A stretch of DNA of 64,000 bases, from contig DYJC01000012.1 of NCBI GenBank assembly GCA_020723305.1, positions 20,580 to 84,579 on the forward strand. The letters are read 5' to 3'. Source of the stretch: Desulfosudis oleivorans. Lineage in GTDB: Bacteria; Desulfobacterota; Desulfobacteria; Desulfobacterales; SURF-7. Shown here in pieces: positions 1 through 9,035 of the stretch. The notes beneath the pieces were generated by a model. It ran no database searches. It worked only from the letters and a program-made list of their open reading frames with translations, and had not been told where the DNA came from. The translations under genes and the position numbers were made by a program. Position 1 is the first letter of the stretch, and each line of letters begins with the position of its first letter.

Positions 1-895
1 TTCTTCTGTTGTTTACCAGATGAAGCGCAGACCGGGCAGATGATCCATAGGAAACCAGGATGGTTGTGGCATCTTCCAGATAAAATTCTTTGTATTTTGC
101 AATCAGGTGCACGTTGTTGCCGATTTTATCCAGTAGGTGGCGGAGAAGCCCGTGGACGATCTGGGGATTGTCCGTGGGAAAGCCCCACATGTCATGAAAA
201 AGACCGGTTACATTATACCGGTGAATCCCTCCGAAATCAGACATGGGAAGGCGGCCATCTTCCCTGGGGAGGTATGGATGATAATCCACACCTTGTTTCA
301 CAGAGGTTTTCAGCCGGCTCACAATCGGGATTTGTCCGGGTTTGGGGATATGGAGCCTTTCCCGCATATGACCGGTGATCTCATCCAGCATCAGTAAAAC
401 CGGTGTTCGATAGGTTTCTGCAAGGTTGAACGCTTCGACCGTGATAGTAAACAGGTCCTGGTGATTGGAAGCGGTAAGAGCGATAATGGCATGATCACCA
501 TGGGTTCCCCATCGTGCCTGATTAATATCTCCCTGGCTGGCATGGGTTGGCAGTCCCGTAGATGGACCGCCTCTCTGAACGTTTACGATTACACAGGGAA
601 TTTCCGTCATGATTGCATAACCCAGTGCCTCCTGCATCAAAGAGAATCCCGGGCCACTGGTGGCAGTCATCACTTTATTTCCGGTCAAGGAAGCTCCGAT
701 GATCGCACAAAGAGAGGCAATCTCATCTTCCATTTGAAGAAATTTTCCTCCGATCTGTGGAAGCCGAACCGCCATGTGTTCTGCAATTTCGGTTGAAGGC
801 GTGATGGGGTATCCGGCAAAAAAATCCAGCCCGGCATATAACGCCGCTTCTACACACGCCTCATTTCCCTGGACAAATTTAATTTGGTTTTTCAT
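1..895 (-). CDS. korA: 2-oxoacid:ferredoxin oxidoreductase, alpha subunit (KorA-like), partial
   Basis: Catalyses, with the beta and gamma subunits, the reversible CoA-dependent oxidation of a 2-oxoacid (probably 2-oxoglutarate) with ferredoxin as acceptor. Reading leftward from the ATG at 893-895 the protein starts MKNQIKFVQGNEACVEAALY and continues with GYPITPSTEIAE and SGPGFSLMQEALGYA, all typical of KorA/VorB alpha subunits. About 298 residues are present and the frame is still open at the left edge, so the C-terminus and probably the beta and gamma genes lie outside. An AAGGATGG ribosome site precedes the start. The ferredoxin-like delta subunit lies 43 bp upstream. Whether the substrate is 2-oxoglutarate or a branched-chain 2-oxoacid cannot be told from this part. 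Confidence 0.85.
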   Translation of the reverse strand, partial: MKNQIKFVQGNEACVEAALYAGLDFFAGYPITPSTEIAEHMAVRLPQIGGKFLQMEDEIASLCAIIGASLTGNKVMTATSGPGFSLMQEALGYAIMTEIPCVIVNVQRGGPSTGLPTHASQGDINQARWGTHGDHAIIALTASNHQDLFTITVEAFNLAETYRTPVLLMLDEITGHMRERLHIPKPGQIPIVSRLKTSVKQGVDYHPYLPREDGRLPMSDFGGIHRYNVTGLFHDMWGFPTDNPQIVHGLLRHLLDKIGNNVHLIAKYKEFYLEDATTILVSYGSSARSALHLVNNRR

Positions 896-938
896 GTCAA
901 CCATCCTTGAGAGAATCGGGAGGTTTGTATTTCATGTT

Positions 939-1148
939 CTATTCATCTTCTGTCTCAACATCAATGGCAAGATCCGGGCACCTCAGTTCGCAGAGTTTGC
1001 AGCATATGCAATCCTGAGGACGGGCTGCAAAGGCTTTATCCTTGTCATCCAGCTCCAGTACCTTTTCCGGGCAGAAATGGACGCAGATTCCGCATCCTTT
1101 GCACCACTCCTGCCGGATATGCAGTTTTTTCAGCTTTGGTTTCCCCAT
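939..1148 (-). CDS. korD: 4Fe-4S ferredoxin, KorD-like delta subunit
   Basis: A 69-residue ferredoxin with two cluster motifs, CKGCGICVHFCP and CICCKLCELRCP, enough for two [4Fe-4S] centres. Size and position directly before korA match the delta subunit of 2-oxoglutarate:ferredoxin oxidoreductases, which carries electrons from the thiamine-diphosphate site to soluble ferredoxin. The start is supported by AAAGGAATCCTCT before the ATG. The second motif begins CxxCxxC with an extra Cys (CICC), a small deviation from the textbook spacing. Probably co-transcribed with korA. Confidence 0.85.
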   Translation of the reverse strand: MGKPKLKKLHIRQEWCKGCGICVHFCPEKVLELDDKDKAFAARPQDCICCKLCELRCPDLAIDVETEDE

Positions 1149-1268
1149 AGAGGATTCCTTTTTTCTGTTATATATTGATGATCTGTGTTTCGAATTTGTG
1201 ATGATAATCGACCTGATTGATGGAACTTAACACGATTATGGTTCGGTTTCAAAAGAAAAACAAGCAAG

Positions 1269-2441
1269 TTATATAAAACGCCTCATCATCTCATCGATCA
1301 TGGCATCCACGTTGTCAGGAGTGATGCCCATTCGTTTGCATGTCTGCTCTGTCCGGGAATAGGCCATGCTGTTTTCAATATCTTTCAGCCGGGAAAACTG
1401 CCCCAATCTTCTGCCGACCTGATAGATCATCTGTCGTTCCGGAGTCATGCCCAGAAATTCATGAAGCACATTCAGCATTTTTTCTTTTTCTTCCGGAAGA
1501 CGCCCTTCAATCTCTTCAAACAGATTCAGGATATGGTCACTTTTGATGGTGCTGGTAATCCCGGAGAGGGTCTGGATGAACAATCGTATCTCCTCTGCCA
1601 TCATAATATCCGTGCATTTTTCAAAGCTTCCTTTTTCATATGCATCAAACAACTCCACATGATTAGGAATGGCCAGCGTGCGAAGCCGGATAAATTCCGG
1701 GTTGATCCGGTTCAGTGTTTCAGCGGTATCAATTGCATGAATTCTGGAAAGTTTTTTTCCGCCCAGACCCGGCATGACATACTCGGAGAGCTGGATTCCG
1801 GCCTTTTTCACCTTGATTCCGGCTTTGATATGGATTTCCTGCGTGGCACCCTTTTGAACCATTTTTAAAACCAAATCCGCACCGGATTCAAGACCAATAT
1901 GGATCCGGTTCAAACCAGCCCGGGAAAAATTAATCATATCCTCATCCTGAATCCGGGCAATGGTATGGGACCTTGCATAGGAGGTGATCCGTTTTACCCA
2001 CGGAAACCGGTTTTTCAGATACTGGAGTATCTGGGTGAGGTCCTCGGGTTTTATGATCAGGCTGTTGGCATCCTGAAGAAAGATGGATTCCATGCCGGAA
2101 TTGATCCAGTTGAGCGCAGCATGAAATGCCTGCATTTCACCGGGGTTCATACCCTGCATTGCCTTGCTGATATCCGATGATTCCACGTATCCTGTTTTGT
2201 TTCCGAGGTCTTTCAGCAGGGTAACACTTTGATGCACCTGGTCGATGTCTTTCATCACATGTTCCACCGGGCGGAGGGAAAACCGGCTTCCCTTGTAAAC
2301 CGGGCAGAAAGTACATCGATTCCATGGGCAGTTTCGGGTGACCCGGATCAACAGGCTGTTTGCCTCACTCGGAGGCCGGATAGGTCCTTGTTCGAATCCC
2401 GCGTATGCTTCAACCTGTCTGCTGTTTTTTGCGTTGGTCAT
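1269..2441 (-). CDS. radical SAM protein of unknown substrate
   Basis: A 390-residue radical SAM enzyme. The cluster region reads RVTRNCPWNRCTFCPVYKG, giving Cys-x4-Cys-x2-Cys rather than the usual x3/x2 spacing, a variant found in a COG1032-type group. Downstream stretches such as GLNRIHIGLESGAD and AGIKVKKAGIQLSEYVMPG fit the SAM barrel. I chose the ATG at 2441 because it overlaps the stop of the upstream phosphopantetheinyl transferase gene by four bases (ATGA), so the two are translationally coupled; an ATG 11 codons further upstream would overlap much more. The C-terminal third (about residues 290-390) has no motif I recognise. The reaction is not predictable from sequence. Confidence 0.8.
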   Translation of the reverse strand: MTNAKNSRQVEAYAGFEQGPIRPPSEANSLLIRVTRNCPWNRCTFCPVYKGSRFSLRPVEHVMKDIDQVHQSVTLLKDLGNKTGYVESSDISKAMQGMNPGEMQAFHAALNWINSGMESIFLQDANSLIIKPEDLTQILQYLKNRFPWVKRITSYARSHTIARIQDEDMINFSRAGLNRIHIGLESGADLVLKMVQKGATQEIHIKAGIKVKKAGIQLSEYVMPGLGGKKLSRIHAIDTAETLNRINPEFIRLRTLAIPNHVELFDAYEKGSFEKCTDIMMAEEIRLFIQTLSGITSTIKSDHILNLFEEIEGRLPEEKEKMLNVLHEFLGMTPERQMIYQVGRRLGQFSRLKDIENSMAYSRTEQTCKRMGITPDNVDAMIDEMMRRFI

Positions 2442-3055
2442 GGTGCTGTTTCTCCTGGAATATCCAATATCCATTCAATACGGGTGTTATCGTCTGTCAC
2501 AACGGCAGCAACATGATTGTCAAAGGCAAAATGCTCGATCTGATAATCATGATCCTGAAAACAAACGGTCATATGATCTTTTACATTATTTTTTCTGATT
2601 TTACACGAGGAGAGTCCGGCAAGACCGATTCCCATAGTTTTCAAAACTGCTTCTTTGGCTGTCCAATATCGGAAAAGTAGCTCGGATCGATCATATGGAT
2701 AGAGTGCCCATTCGTTTTCATCCGCCACTTTTTTTTCAAGTCCGGTTGAGTAAGGCCGTATTTTTTCAATATCGATTCCGATTTTTGTAAGGGATACCAC
2801 GCCTGCCACATATTCCGGTTTATGGCTGACAGACCAGTGATATCCAAGGAAGGGCAAGGGAGTTCCTTTTTCATTTTTTGGAAATTCAGTGATGCCGATG
2901 CCGGCTTTTTCTGCAGACCGTTCCGCGGCAGACCTGGCATATTGGCTCAGAAAAAGTACTTTTTCCCGTCCTTTAAGCAGTCGTCTTTCCGGCGGCACGG
3001 AAAGTATGACCGGAAACAGGGTAACCGTATTTGGAGCTTCCGGAATCACCATCAC
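2438..3055 (-). CDS. 4'-phosphopantetheinyl transferase (Sfp-type)
   Basis: Transfers the 4'-phosphopantetheine arm of CoA to a serine of carrier proteins. The 205-residue protein carries the two family signatures: IGIDIEKIRP (metal-binding Asp and Glu) and WTAKEAVLKTMG (Glu and Lys), preceded by SVSHKPEYVAGVV. The length is typical of Sfp/EntD-type enzymes rather than the small AcpS type. The frame opens with GTG at 3055 overlapping the acd stop (GTGA), and an ATG follows directly at 3052 (TGATG); either keeps tight coupling. It sits in a long housekeeping run, with no carrier protein beside it. It is the only such enzyme in the window and may also modify the peptidyl carrier proteins at 41.5 and 43.9 kb (inference). 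Confidence 0.88.
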   Translation of the reverse strand: MMVIPEAPNTVTLFPVILSVPPERRLLKGREKVLFLSQYARSAAERSAEKAGIGITEFPKNEKGTPLPFLGYHWSVSHKPEYVAGVVSLTKIGIDIEKIRPYSTGLEKKVADENEWALYPYDRSELLFRYWTAKEAVLKTMGIGLAGLSSCKIRKNNVKDHMTVCFQDHDYQIEHFAFDNHVAAVVTDDNTRIEWILDIPGETAP

Positions 3056-5184
3056 TCCTCAGCGTCCGGGATACGTAAAATAATCCGGACATCGGCTACT
3101 GTCGCACCTTTCCCTTCAGAATAAACCAGCAGCGGGTTGATGTCCAATTCCCTGATTTCCGGATGATCGATAACAAGATCAGACAAGCTTACCAGCAGTT
3201 TATGGATGATTTCAAGATCGGCTTTGGGTTTTCCGCGGAAACCGTTCAGCAGGGGAAAACTTTTGATACTCCGGACCATTCTTCTGGCATTGTTCCGGCC
3301 AACAGGAGCCAATCCGAAAACAACATCTTTAAACAGCTCGACAAAAACGCCGCCCAGACCGAACATGATTAAGGGGCCATGGCCTTTATACCGGTTCATG
3401 CCCAGAATCACCTCATTACCGGAAGGAGCCAGTTTCTGTACCAGCACACCCTGAATCTGTGCATCCGGGTTATAGGCTTTTGCATTGTTGATGATTTCCG
3501 TATATGTACTACGGACATCTTCCCTGGTTTTTATTCCGACCTTTACACCTCCGGCATCGGATTTATGAATGATCTGGGGGGATACGATTTTCATCACAAC
3601 CGGATATCCCATGCTGTCTGCAATTCCAATTGCCTGATTTTCATTTTCAGCAAGAACCGTGGGCAGGGTGTGAAAGCCGTAACACTTTAAAAGATCCAGC
3701 CCGTCCAGCTCTCCCAGATAGGTCTGGCCCGAATTCATGCATTTTTTAATGATTTCAGATGCACTCTTTTTATCATGATGGAATTCAAACTGTGCAAGCT
3801 TTTGCCGCTGGATCCAACGGGTTGCGTTATACAGTTTTCCCAGTGCCCTTGCGCCGTTTTCCGGAAATTTGTAAACCGGGATGTTGTTTTTCTGAAGAAA
3901 TTTTACGCCGGCAGAGACATCCACAATCCCCATGAAACAGCATACAATCGGTTTGGGGGAATTCTTGGCGATTTTAACAATCACCTCTGCTGTTCCAATG
4001 GCGTTTGTCATGGACTGCGGGGTTAATATCACCAGCGCTCCATGCACGTTTTCATCCCGGATCACCGCATTCAGGGCATTTTCATACCGATCCTGAGCCG
4101 CATCTCCGATTACATCCACCGGGTTATGAAGATTGGCAGTCGGGGGAAGGTGGCTTGCCAGAACTTCAATGGTTTCTTCACTGAATTTGGCGAGCTCTAA
4201 ACCGGATGTCACGGTTACATCGGTTGCAACAATTCCCGGTCCCCCGGCATTGGTGACAATGGCAATTTTATTGCCGGTCGGAAATTTTTTCATCGCAAAT
4301 GCATTGGCATAATCAAACAGCTCAACAACTGTATCCACACGGATGATTCCGGCCTCACCAAAAATTGCATCATACAGGCCTTCGGTTCCGGCAAGTGAGC
4401 CTGTATGGGAAGCAGCGGCCTGAGCGCCTGCTGAAGTTCGTCCGGATTTAATGACCAGTATGGGGGTAGGGCGATCACCCGAGGTGATTTCCTTAACCGT
4501 TTCAATGAATTCCTGACCCGTATGCCGGAGTTCCTCCATGTAGATCATAATGACTTCGGTATGGAGATCCTGATGAAGATACTTCAAGAGGTCCAGTTCA
4601 TTTACATCCGCCTTGTTTCCAATGGAAATGAACTTTGAAAAACCAAAACCACGATCCGCAGCAAAATCCAGAACAGCCGTGCATAAAGCTCCGCTTTGCG
4701 AAATAAAGGAGATATTACCCTGATTGGGCATCCGGGTGGAAAAGCTTGCATTCAGCCGGACATCTTTATGAGGGTTGATCACGCCCAGGCAGTTTGGTCC
4801 GACAACACGGATTCCGGCATTTTTACAAATCTCAACAATTTTGTTTTCAATTTTCAGTCCCTCTGCGCCGGTCTCCCGGAACCCGGCGGAGACAATGACG
4901 ATCCCTTTAACCTTTTTTTCCACGCATTCCTCAACCGCTTTTATAGCAACCTGGGGCGGTAGGATAATCATGGCCAGATCGACCGGATCCGGAACATCCA
5001 GGAGTGTGGGGTAAGCCTTGATGCACTGAATGGATTTGGCTTTGGGGTTTACCGGATACAGGGTACCTTTGTATCCGCCGCGTAAAATGTTCTGAAAGAT
5101 ATCATGACCGACCTTGCCCTGTGTGGTTGAAGCACCTAATATTGCAACTGATTCCGGTGAAAAAATTGCATCGATTCTGTCCAT
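3052..5184 (-). CDS. acd: acetate--CoA ligase (ADP-forming), fused alpha and beta domains
   Basis: Interconverts acetyl-CoA (or another acyl-CoA), ADP and phosphate with the free acid, CoA and ATP, conserving energy at substrate level. The 710-residue protein has the CoA-binding domain first (SVAILGASTTQGKVGHDIF near residue 12), then a succinyl-CoA-synthetase-like domain (GNISFISQSGALCTAV) with the phosphohistidine region around AAASHTGSLAGTEGLYDAIF, and a C-terminal ATP-grasp domain (GYPVVMKIVSPQIIHKSDAG). This is the single-chain arrangement seen in many anaerobes. AAGGAG stands 7 bases before the ATG. It lies 11 bp after the rsmI start region in the same direction and overlaps the next gene, so it belongs to the same transcript as the translation genes. 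Substrate range is unknown. Confidence 0.9.
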   Translation of the reverse strand: MDRIDAIFSPESVAILGASTTQGKVGHDIFQNILRGGYKGTLYPVNPKAKSIQCIKAYPTLLDVPDPVDLAMIILPPQVAIKAVEECVEKKVKGIVIVSAGFRETGAEGLKIENKIVEICKNAGIRVVGPNCLGVINPHKDVRLNASFSTRMPNQGNISFISQSGALCTAVLDFAADRGFGFSKFISIGNKADVNELDLLKYLHQDLHTEVIMIYMEELRHTGQEFIETVKEITSGDRPTPILVIKSGRTSAGAQAAASHTGSLAGTEGLYDAIFGEAGIIRVDTVVELFDYANAFAMKKFPTGNKIAIVTNAGGPGIVATDVTVTSGLELAKFSEETIEVLASHLPPTANLHNPVDVIGDAAQDRYENALNAVIRDENVHGALVILTPQSMTNAIGTAEVIVKIAKNSPKPIVCCFMGIVDVSAGVKFLQKNNIPVYKFPENGARALGKLYNATRWIQRQKLAQFEFHHDKKSASEIIKKCMNSGQTYLGELDGLDLLKCYGFHTLPTVLAENENQAIGIADSMGYPVVMKIVSPQIIHKSDAGGVKVGIKTREDVRSTYTEIINNAKAYNPDAQIQGVLVQKLAPSGNEVILGMNRYKGHGPLIMFGLGGVFVELFKDVVFGLAPVGRNNARRMVRSIKSFPLLNGFRGKPKADLEIIHKLLVSLSDLVIDHPEIRELDINPLLVYSEGKGATVADVRIILRIPDAEE

Positions 5185-5195
5185 GGGATTTCTCC

Positions 5196-6041
5196 TTATT
5201 TGTTTCCGGATATCTCGAGGATTTCCTGATATATCTGTTTTCTGGGAATACCATATTGAGCAGCCATTTTCCGTGCAAGTACTGCGGTGTTGTTTCCCGG
5301 TTTTTTAAGATTTTCCGTAATTTCATGTTTAAGATCTTCAAGGCAAACAGCACGGGTTTGCGATTTTCCGGAAACCAGCAGGGTGCATTCCCCCTTAATG
5401 GTTTCTTTTTGTTTTATTTTTTCAATAAGTTCAGATATAGTTCCCCGTTGAAACTCTTCATATCGTTTTGTGATTTCCCGTGCAAAAACGATGTCTCTTT
5501 CCCCCAGGGCATTCCGGAGCTCATTCAGCAGTTGGAGGATTCTTTTCGGTGACTCGTAGAATATAAGAGTTCCGGGAGCAAAGGCAAGTTTTTCAATCTG
5601 TTCCAGACGTTTTCCTTTTTTTTTGGGAAGAAAGCCCACTACCGTAAACACATCGGTTGGAAGCCCGGATGCGGAAAGTGCCGTAACAGCGGCAGAGGGT
5701 CCTGGAATCGGAATCGGCTGAATATGGTTTTCGATGGCGGCCTGAACAATTCGATACCCAGGATCGGAAACCGATGGTGTGCCGGCATCGGTTACAATGG
5801 CAACCGATAACCCTTTTTCAATTTCAGCAATGAGTTTTTGTGCTTTCTGCGTTTCATTGTGCTCGTGATAGGAAACCAGTTTTCCTTTAATGTTGTGATA
5901 GGAAAGCAGCTTTCCGGTATTCCGTGTATCCTCTGCGGCAATAATATCAACCTCCGATAATACCTTTATGGCCCGGATGGTGATGTCTTCCATGTTCCCG
6001 ATCGGGGTTGCAACAATGTATAGATTCCCTTTATCATTCAT
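5196..6041 (-). CDS. rsmI: 16S rRNA (cytidine1402-2'-O)-methyltransferase
   Basis: Methylates the ribose of C1402 in the decoding centre of 16S rRNA using SAM. The 281-residue sequence shows the tetrapyrrole-methylase-like fold of this family: LYIVATPIGNMEDIT at the start, AAEDTRNTGKLL, VTDAGTPSVSDPGY and IPGPSAAVTALSASGLP. Length matches E. coli RsmI. It follows yraN with a 4-bp gap, a very common pairing. The C-terminal 50 residues (DLKHEITENLKKPGNNTAVL) are the helical tail usual in this family. Confidence 0.95.
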   Translation of the reverse strand: MNDKGNLYIVATPIGNMEDITIRAIKVLSEVDIIAAEDTRNTGKLLSYHNIKGKLVSYHEHNETQKAQKLIAEIEKGLSVAIVTDAGTPSVSDPGYRIVQAAIENHIQPIPIPGPSAAVTALSASGLPTDVFTVVGFLPKKKGKRLEQIEKLAFAPGTLIFYESPKRILQLLNELRNALGERDIVFAREITKRYEEFQRGTISELIEKIKQKETIKGECTLLVSGKSQTRAVCLEDLKHEITENLKKPGNNTAVLARKMAAQYGIPRKQIYQEILEISGNK

Positions 6042-6045
6042 TTTT

Positions 6046-6420
6046 TTATGACATCCCGGTAAGGTCGAATGCGTTTTGTATGATTTCTATCAACTGCCTG
6101 TCTTCTTTCCGGTGAATGGCAACCACATCAAATCGGGCTCTTTTATCCAGTTGATTGGTCGATTTAAGATACATCTGTGCTGTTCTGGCTATTTTTTTCT
6201 GTTTTGTCCAGGTTACAGCATATTTTGGATTGCCATAGCTGTTGGTCTGCCTTGCCTTGACCTCAATAAATACGATCACATCGCCATCTCTTGCGATAAT
6301 ATCAATCTCGCCTATTTTTGTCCGGTAGTTCCGTTCCAGGATTTTATAACCGTTTTTTTTTAATTGCTCTACAGCAATCGACTCCCCTTTTTTGCCTTGT
6401 TGTTGCTTCTGGTTTTGCAT
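6046..6420 (-). CDS. yraN: YraN/UPF0102 family endonuclease-like protein
   Basis: A 124-residue member of the UPF0102 family, which has a restriction-endonuclease-like core. The motif GEIDIIARDGDVIVFIEVKA contains the acidic and Lys residues of the predicted metal site, preceded by GESIAVEQLKKNGYKILERN. Its cellular role is poorly defined; a link to DNA processing is inferred from the fold and from its habitual position beside rnhB, which is kept here (39 bp downstream of it). Confidence 0.93.
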   Translation of the reverse strand: MQNQKQQQGKKGESIAVEQLKKNGYKILERNYRTKIGEIDIIARDGDVIVFIEVKARQTNSYGNPKYAVTWTKQKKIARTAQMYLKSTNQLDKRARFDVVAIHRKEDRQLIEIIQNAFDLTGMS

Positions 6421-6459
6421 AAGTTGGAATGGTCTATCGTGTATTGGTTGAGTGATAAA

Positions 6460-7089
6460 TCAAGCTGTATTCAGATACTCCCTTACGCCTTTAAAGGTCT
6501 TTCGATGAATCGGACAATTTCCATGGTTCCGGATGGCTTCCCTGTGTGATTTTGTAGGATACCCTTTATGTTTGTTAAATGCAAACATTGGATACTGTTG
6601 GTGATATTTTTCCATTAACCGATCCCGGAAAACCTTGGCGATGATGGATGCAGATGCAATCGAAATGCTTAATGAATCCCCTTTTTTAATTGTTTTCTGG
6701 GGTATGTCCGATGGTATATGAAAAATACCATCAATCAGAAGGAAGTCTGGGGAAAGATGTAAATTGTTCACAGCAACACCCATGGAAAGAAGTGAGGCTT
6801 GCAGGATGTTGACTTGGTCGATTTCAGCAGAATCGATAATGCCGATACCAATTGCTACCGCATGATCACAGATATGGGAAAAGAAATAATTTCTTTTTTT
6901 CAAGCTCAGCTTTTTTGAGTCAGTAATGCCGGAGTCCGGAAAGGATTTTGGCAAAATGACGGCTGCAGAAACAACAGGGCCTGCCAAGGGCCCTCGCCCA
7001 ACCTCATCAACACCGGCAATGAAAGAAAAACCTTTGTGCCAGGCCTTTTTTTCAAAAGCCCACATGTCTGGTTCAGGAGTGATTTCCAT
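6460..7089 (-). CDS. rnhB: ribonuclease HII
   Basis: Removes ribonucleotides from DNA by cutting RNA in RNA:DNA hybrids. The 209-residue protein begins with a roughly 20-residue extension, followed by AGVDEVGRGPLAGPVV, which carries the catalytic Asp and Glu. The further acidic residues are in FLLIDG and AKVFRDRLM, and the late signature NKHKGYPTKSHREAI is typical. Length and context (rplS upstream, yraN downstream) are standard. Confidence 0.95.
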   Translation of the reverse strand: MEITPEPDMWAFEKKAWHKGFSFIAGVDEVGRGPLAGPVVSAAVILPKSFPDSGITDSKKLSLKKRNYFFSHICDHAVAIGIGIIDSAEIDQVNILQASLLSMGVAVNNLHLSPDFLLIDGIFHIPSDIPQKTIKKGDSLSISIASASIIAKVFRDRLMEKYHQQYPMFAFNKHKGYPTKSHREAIRNHGNCPIHRKTFKGVREYLNTA

Positions 7090-7219
7090 TCAGAATCATC
7101 AAGGAGTGATCGGTATCTTTTTTTTACAACCTACGATTCCCCGTTAGTCTGTTTCCAGTTTTTTTTCAGGCCAACAGGCTAACGGAAGAACAAGTTTGTT
7201 CAGCAGGAAAAAAGGCGAA

Positions 7220-7567
7220 TTATCGAAAACGGCGTTCTTTAATTCTGGCGGCCTTTCCTCTCAACTTTCTCAGATAGTAAATTTTCGATCGTCGAACCCG
7301 ACCCAGGGTACTGACTTCAATTCGATCAATTAACGGAGAGTTTAGCGGAAAAATTCTTTCTACACCCACACCGTAGGAAACCTTGCGGACCGTGAAAGAT
7401 GCGTTTGTTGTGCCCTTGCGTCTGCTGATGACAACACCCTGGAAAGCCTGGATACGTTCTTTTTCCCCTTCTTTGATTTTAACGTAAACAGTAACCGTAT
7501 CTCCTGACGTAAATTCAGGGTAGTCAAGACGAATTTGCTCTTTTTCAATTTTTTCTATAATCTGCAT
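7220..7567 (-). CDS. rplS: 50S ribosomal protein L19
   Basis: Component at the 30S-50S interface. The 115-residue sequence starts [12 protein letters not shown] and has the family blocks [21 protein letters not shown] and [19 protein letters not shown] chose the ATG at 7567, which has GGGGGA five bases upstream, over the TTG four codons earlier. It is separated from rnhB by about 130 bp that hold no gene. Confidence 0.96.
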   Translation of the reverse strand: MQIIEKIEKEQIRLDYPEFTSGDTVTVYVKIKEGEKERIQAFQGVVISRRKGTTNASFTVRKVSYGVGVERIFPLNSPLIDRIEVSTLGRVRRSKIYYLRKLRGKAARIKERRFR

Positions 7568-7687
7568 ATTATCCCCCAAGATTAATCATCTGCCGGTGTT
7601 CAGTTATTTTAGCCGGCTGATGTTGAATACCATATATACTCAAACCTGCTTTTCTTATTCCATTTTTAAGGCAATGTCCAGAAGAAT

Positions 7688-8308
7688 TTATAAAGAAATA
7701 GGTTCATCATAAATCAGACGATCCAGAGTGATCGATACGGCGGATCGAACCGAGAGATGGTTATAGTCTGAATCAGCCATTATCGGTTCAAGAATATAAT
7801 CCGCTTTCTCCACAATTTCTGCGGCAAGACCCCAGGCGGTTCCAAACAAAAGCAAATGGGGACGATTGGATTCCAGCTTTTTTCTGAGGGTTTGAAAACC
7901 AATAGACCGGGAATTTTTTTTGGCACTGGTTACAACTGTTTTTACCGGCCTTCCACTGTTGATTCCTATCTCATCCAGAACGTCTTGGATGGTATCCCTG
8001 ATTCTGACAATTTCAAGAGCATCTCCCCGGATATGGTTATAGGCAGCCCCGCTTCCTGTGATCCAGTGAGACAGGATTTTTTGGGTAAGTTCTTTTTGAT
8101 CCGTCAAAGGGGTTATGACGTAAAATTGCCTGATACCATAGGTTTTGGAAGCTCTTGCAATATCGTGAAGGTCAAGATTCGTAACAGCGGAAGTTATGAT
8201 TTCACCATTTTTATTGACCACCGGATAATGAACCAGTGCTACGAAAAGTTCAGGACTGGAGGATGTTGTCAATTTCACGCCCCCATTTTTTAAGGATATT
8301 TGCTTCAT
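7688..8308 (-). CDS. SAM-dependent RNA methyltransferase-like protein (PF09936 family)
   Basis: A TrmD-neighbour protein of the SPOUT-related family found next to trmD in Desulfobacterota and Thermotogae. Family signs are VALVHYPVVNKNGEIITSAV, TNLDLHDIARASKTYGI and the C-terminal knot region LLFGTAWGLAAEIVEKADYI with LSVRSAVSITLDR. The RNA target is not known to me. The longest frame begins at 8308 inside the end of trmD; the family usually starts only a few residues before VALVHYP, so a TTG near 8275, preceded by GGGGGC, is a good alternative start. Either way it overlaps the trmD 3' end, indicating coupled translation. Confidence 0.82.
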   Translation of the reverse strand: MKQISLKNGGVKLTTSSSPELFVALVHYPVVNKNGEIITSAVTNLDLHDIARASKTYGIRQFYVITPLTDQKELTQKILSHWITGSGAAYNHIRGDALEIVRIRDTIQDVLDEIGINSGRPVKTVVTSAKKNSRSIGFQTLRKKLESNRPHLLLFGTAWGLAAEIVEKADYILEPIMADSDYNHLSVRSAVSITLDRLIYDEPISL

Positions 8309-9014
8309 GGTCAGTCAGGGGCTTCTTCCGCAAAAGGTCAGGTCTTTTCAACAGCGTTCTCATCAGAGATGATTCAATCCGCCATTGATCAATCTCTTTA
8401 TGATTACCGGACAACAAAACATCCGGAACCTCTTCCCCGTTGAAAATTCTGGGTCTTGTATAGTGAGCGTGCTCCAGCAATCCATTTTCAAAAGAATCTT
8501 TGTCCGCGGATTCTTCTCCGCCCAGAATTCCGGGAATCAGTCTGGTAACCGTATCAACGATGATCAGGGCTGCCAGTTCACCTCCGGTCATGATAAAATC
8601 ACCGATTGAAATCTCATCATCTATGAAATCGTTGCAAATTCTTTCATCCACCCCTTCATAACGTCCGCAAATCAGGATAAGCCCTTTTCTGCCTGCCAAT
8701 TCACGCGCCAGTTTTTGATCAAACGGTCTTCCCTGAGGAGAAAGCAGGATGGTTTTTGATTCCGGGGATTTTTCTTTTGCCCATTGGATTGCGCCGTTAA
8801 GGGGCTCGGGCTTCATTACCATTCCGCACCCTCCCCCATAAGGTCTGTCATCTGTAACGCGGTGCCTACCATCGGCAAAATCTCGAATGTCGATGCTTGA
8901 AATCGATATCTGCTCCCGTTCAATAGCCAGGCGGATGATACCGTGTTGCAGAAACGGATGAATCATTTCAGGAAAGATCGTCAGGATTGAAAATATCATT
9001 TTATTAGGCACCAT
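8250..9014 (-). CDS. trmD: tRNA (guanine37-N1)-methyltransferase
   Basis: Methylates G37 of tRNAs to prevent frameshifting. The 254-residue protein contains SILTIFPEMIHPFLQHGIIR, the SAM-binding trefoil-knot segments LILICGRYEGVDERI and ISIGDFIMTGGELAALI, and DDRPYGGGCGMVMKPEPL, all diagnostic. The ATG at 9014 has GAAAGAG upstream; an internal ATG at 8999 is possible. It lies 21 bp after rimM, the usual partner. Confidence 0.96.
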   Translation of the reverse strand: MVPNKMIFSILTIFPEMIHPFLQHGIIRLAIEREQISISSIDIRDFADGRHRVTDDRPYGGGCGMVMKPEPLNGAIQWAKEKSPESKTILLSPQGRPFDQKLARELAGRKGLILICGRYEGVDERICNDFIDDEISIGDFIMTGGELAALIIVDTVTRLIPGILGGEESADKDSFENGLLEHAHYTRPRIFNGEEVPDVLLSGNHKEIDQWRIESSLMRTLLKRPDLLRKKPLTDHEANILKKWGREIDNILQS

Positions 9015-9035
9015 TGTTCTCTTTCAATTCCTGCT

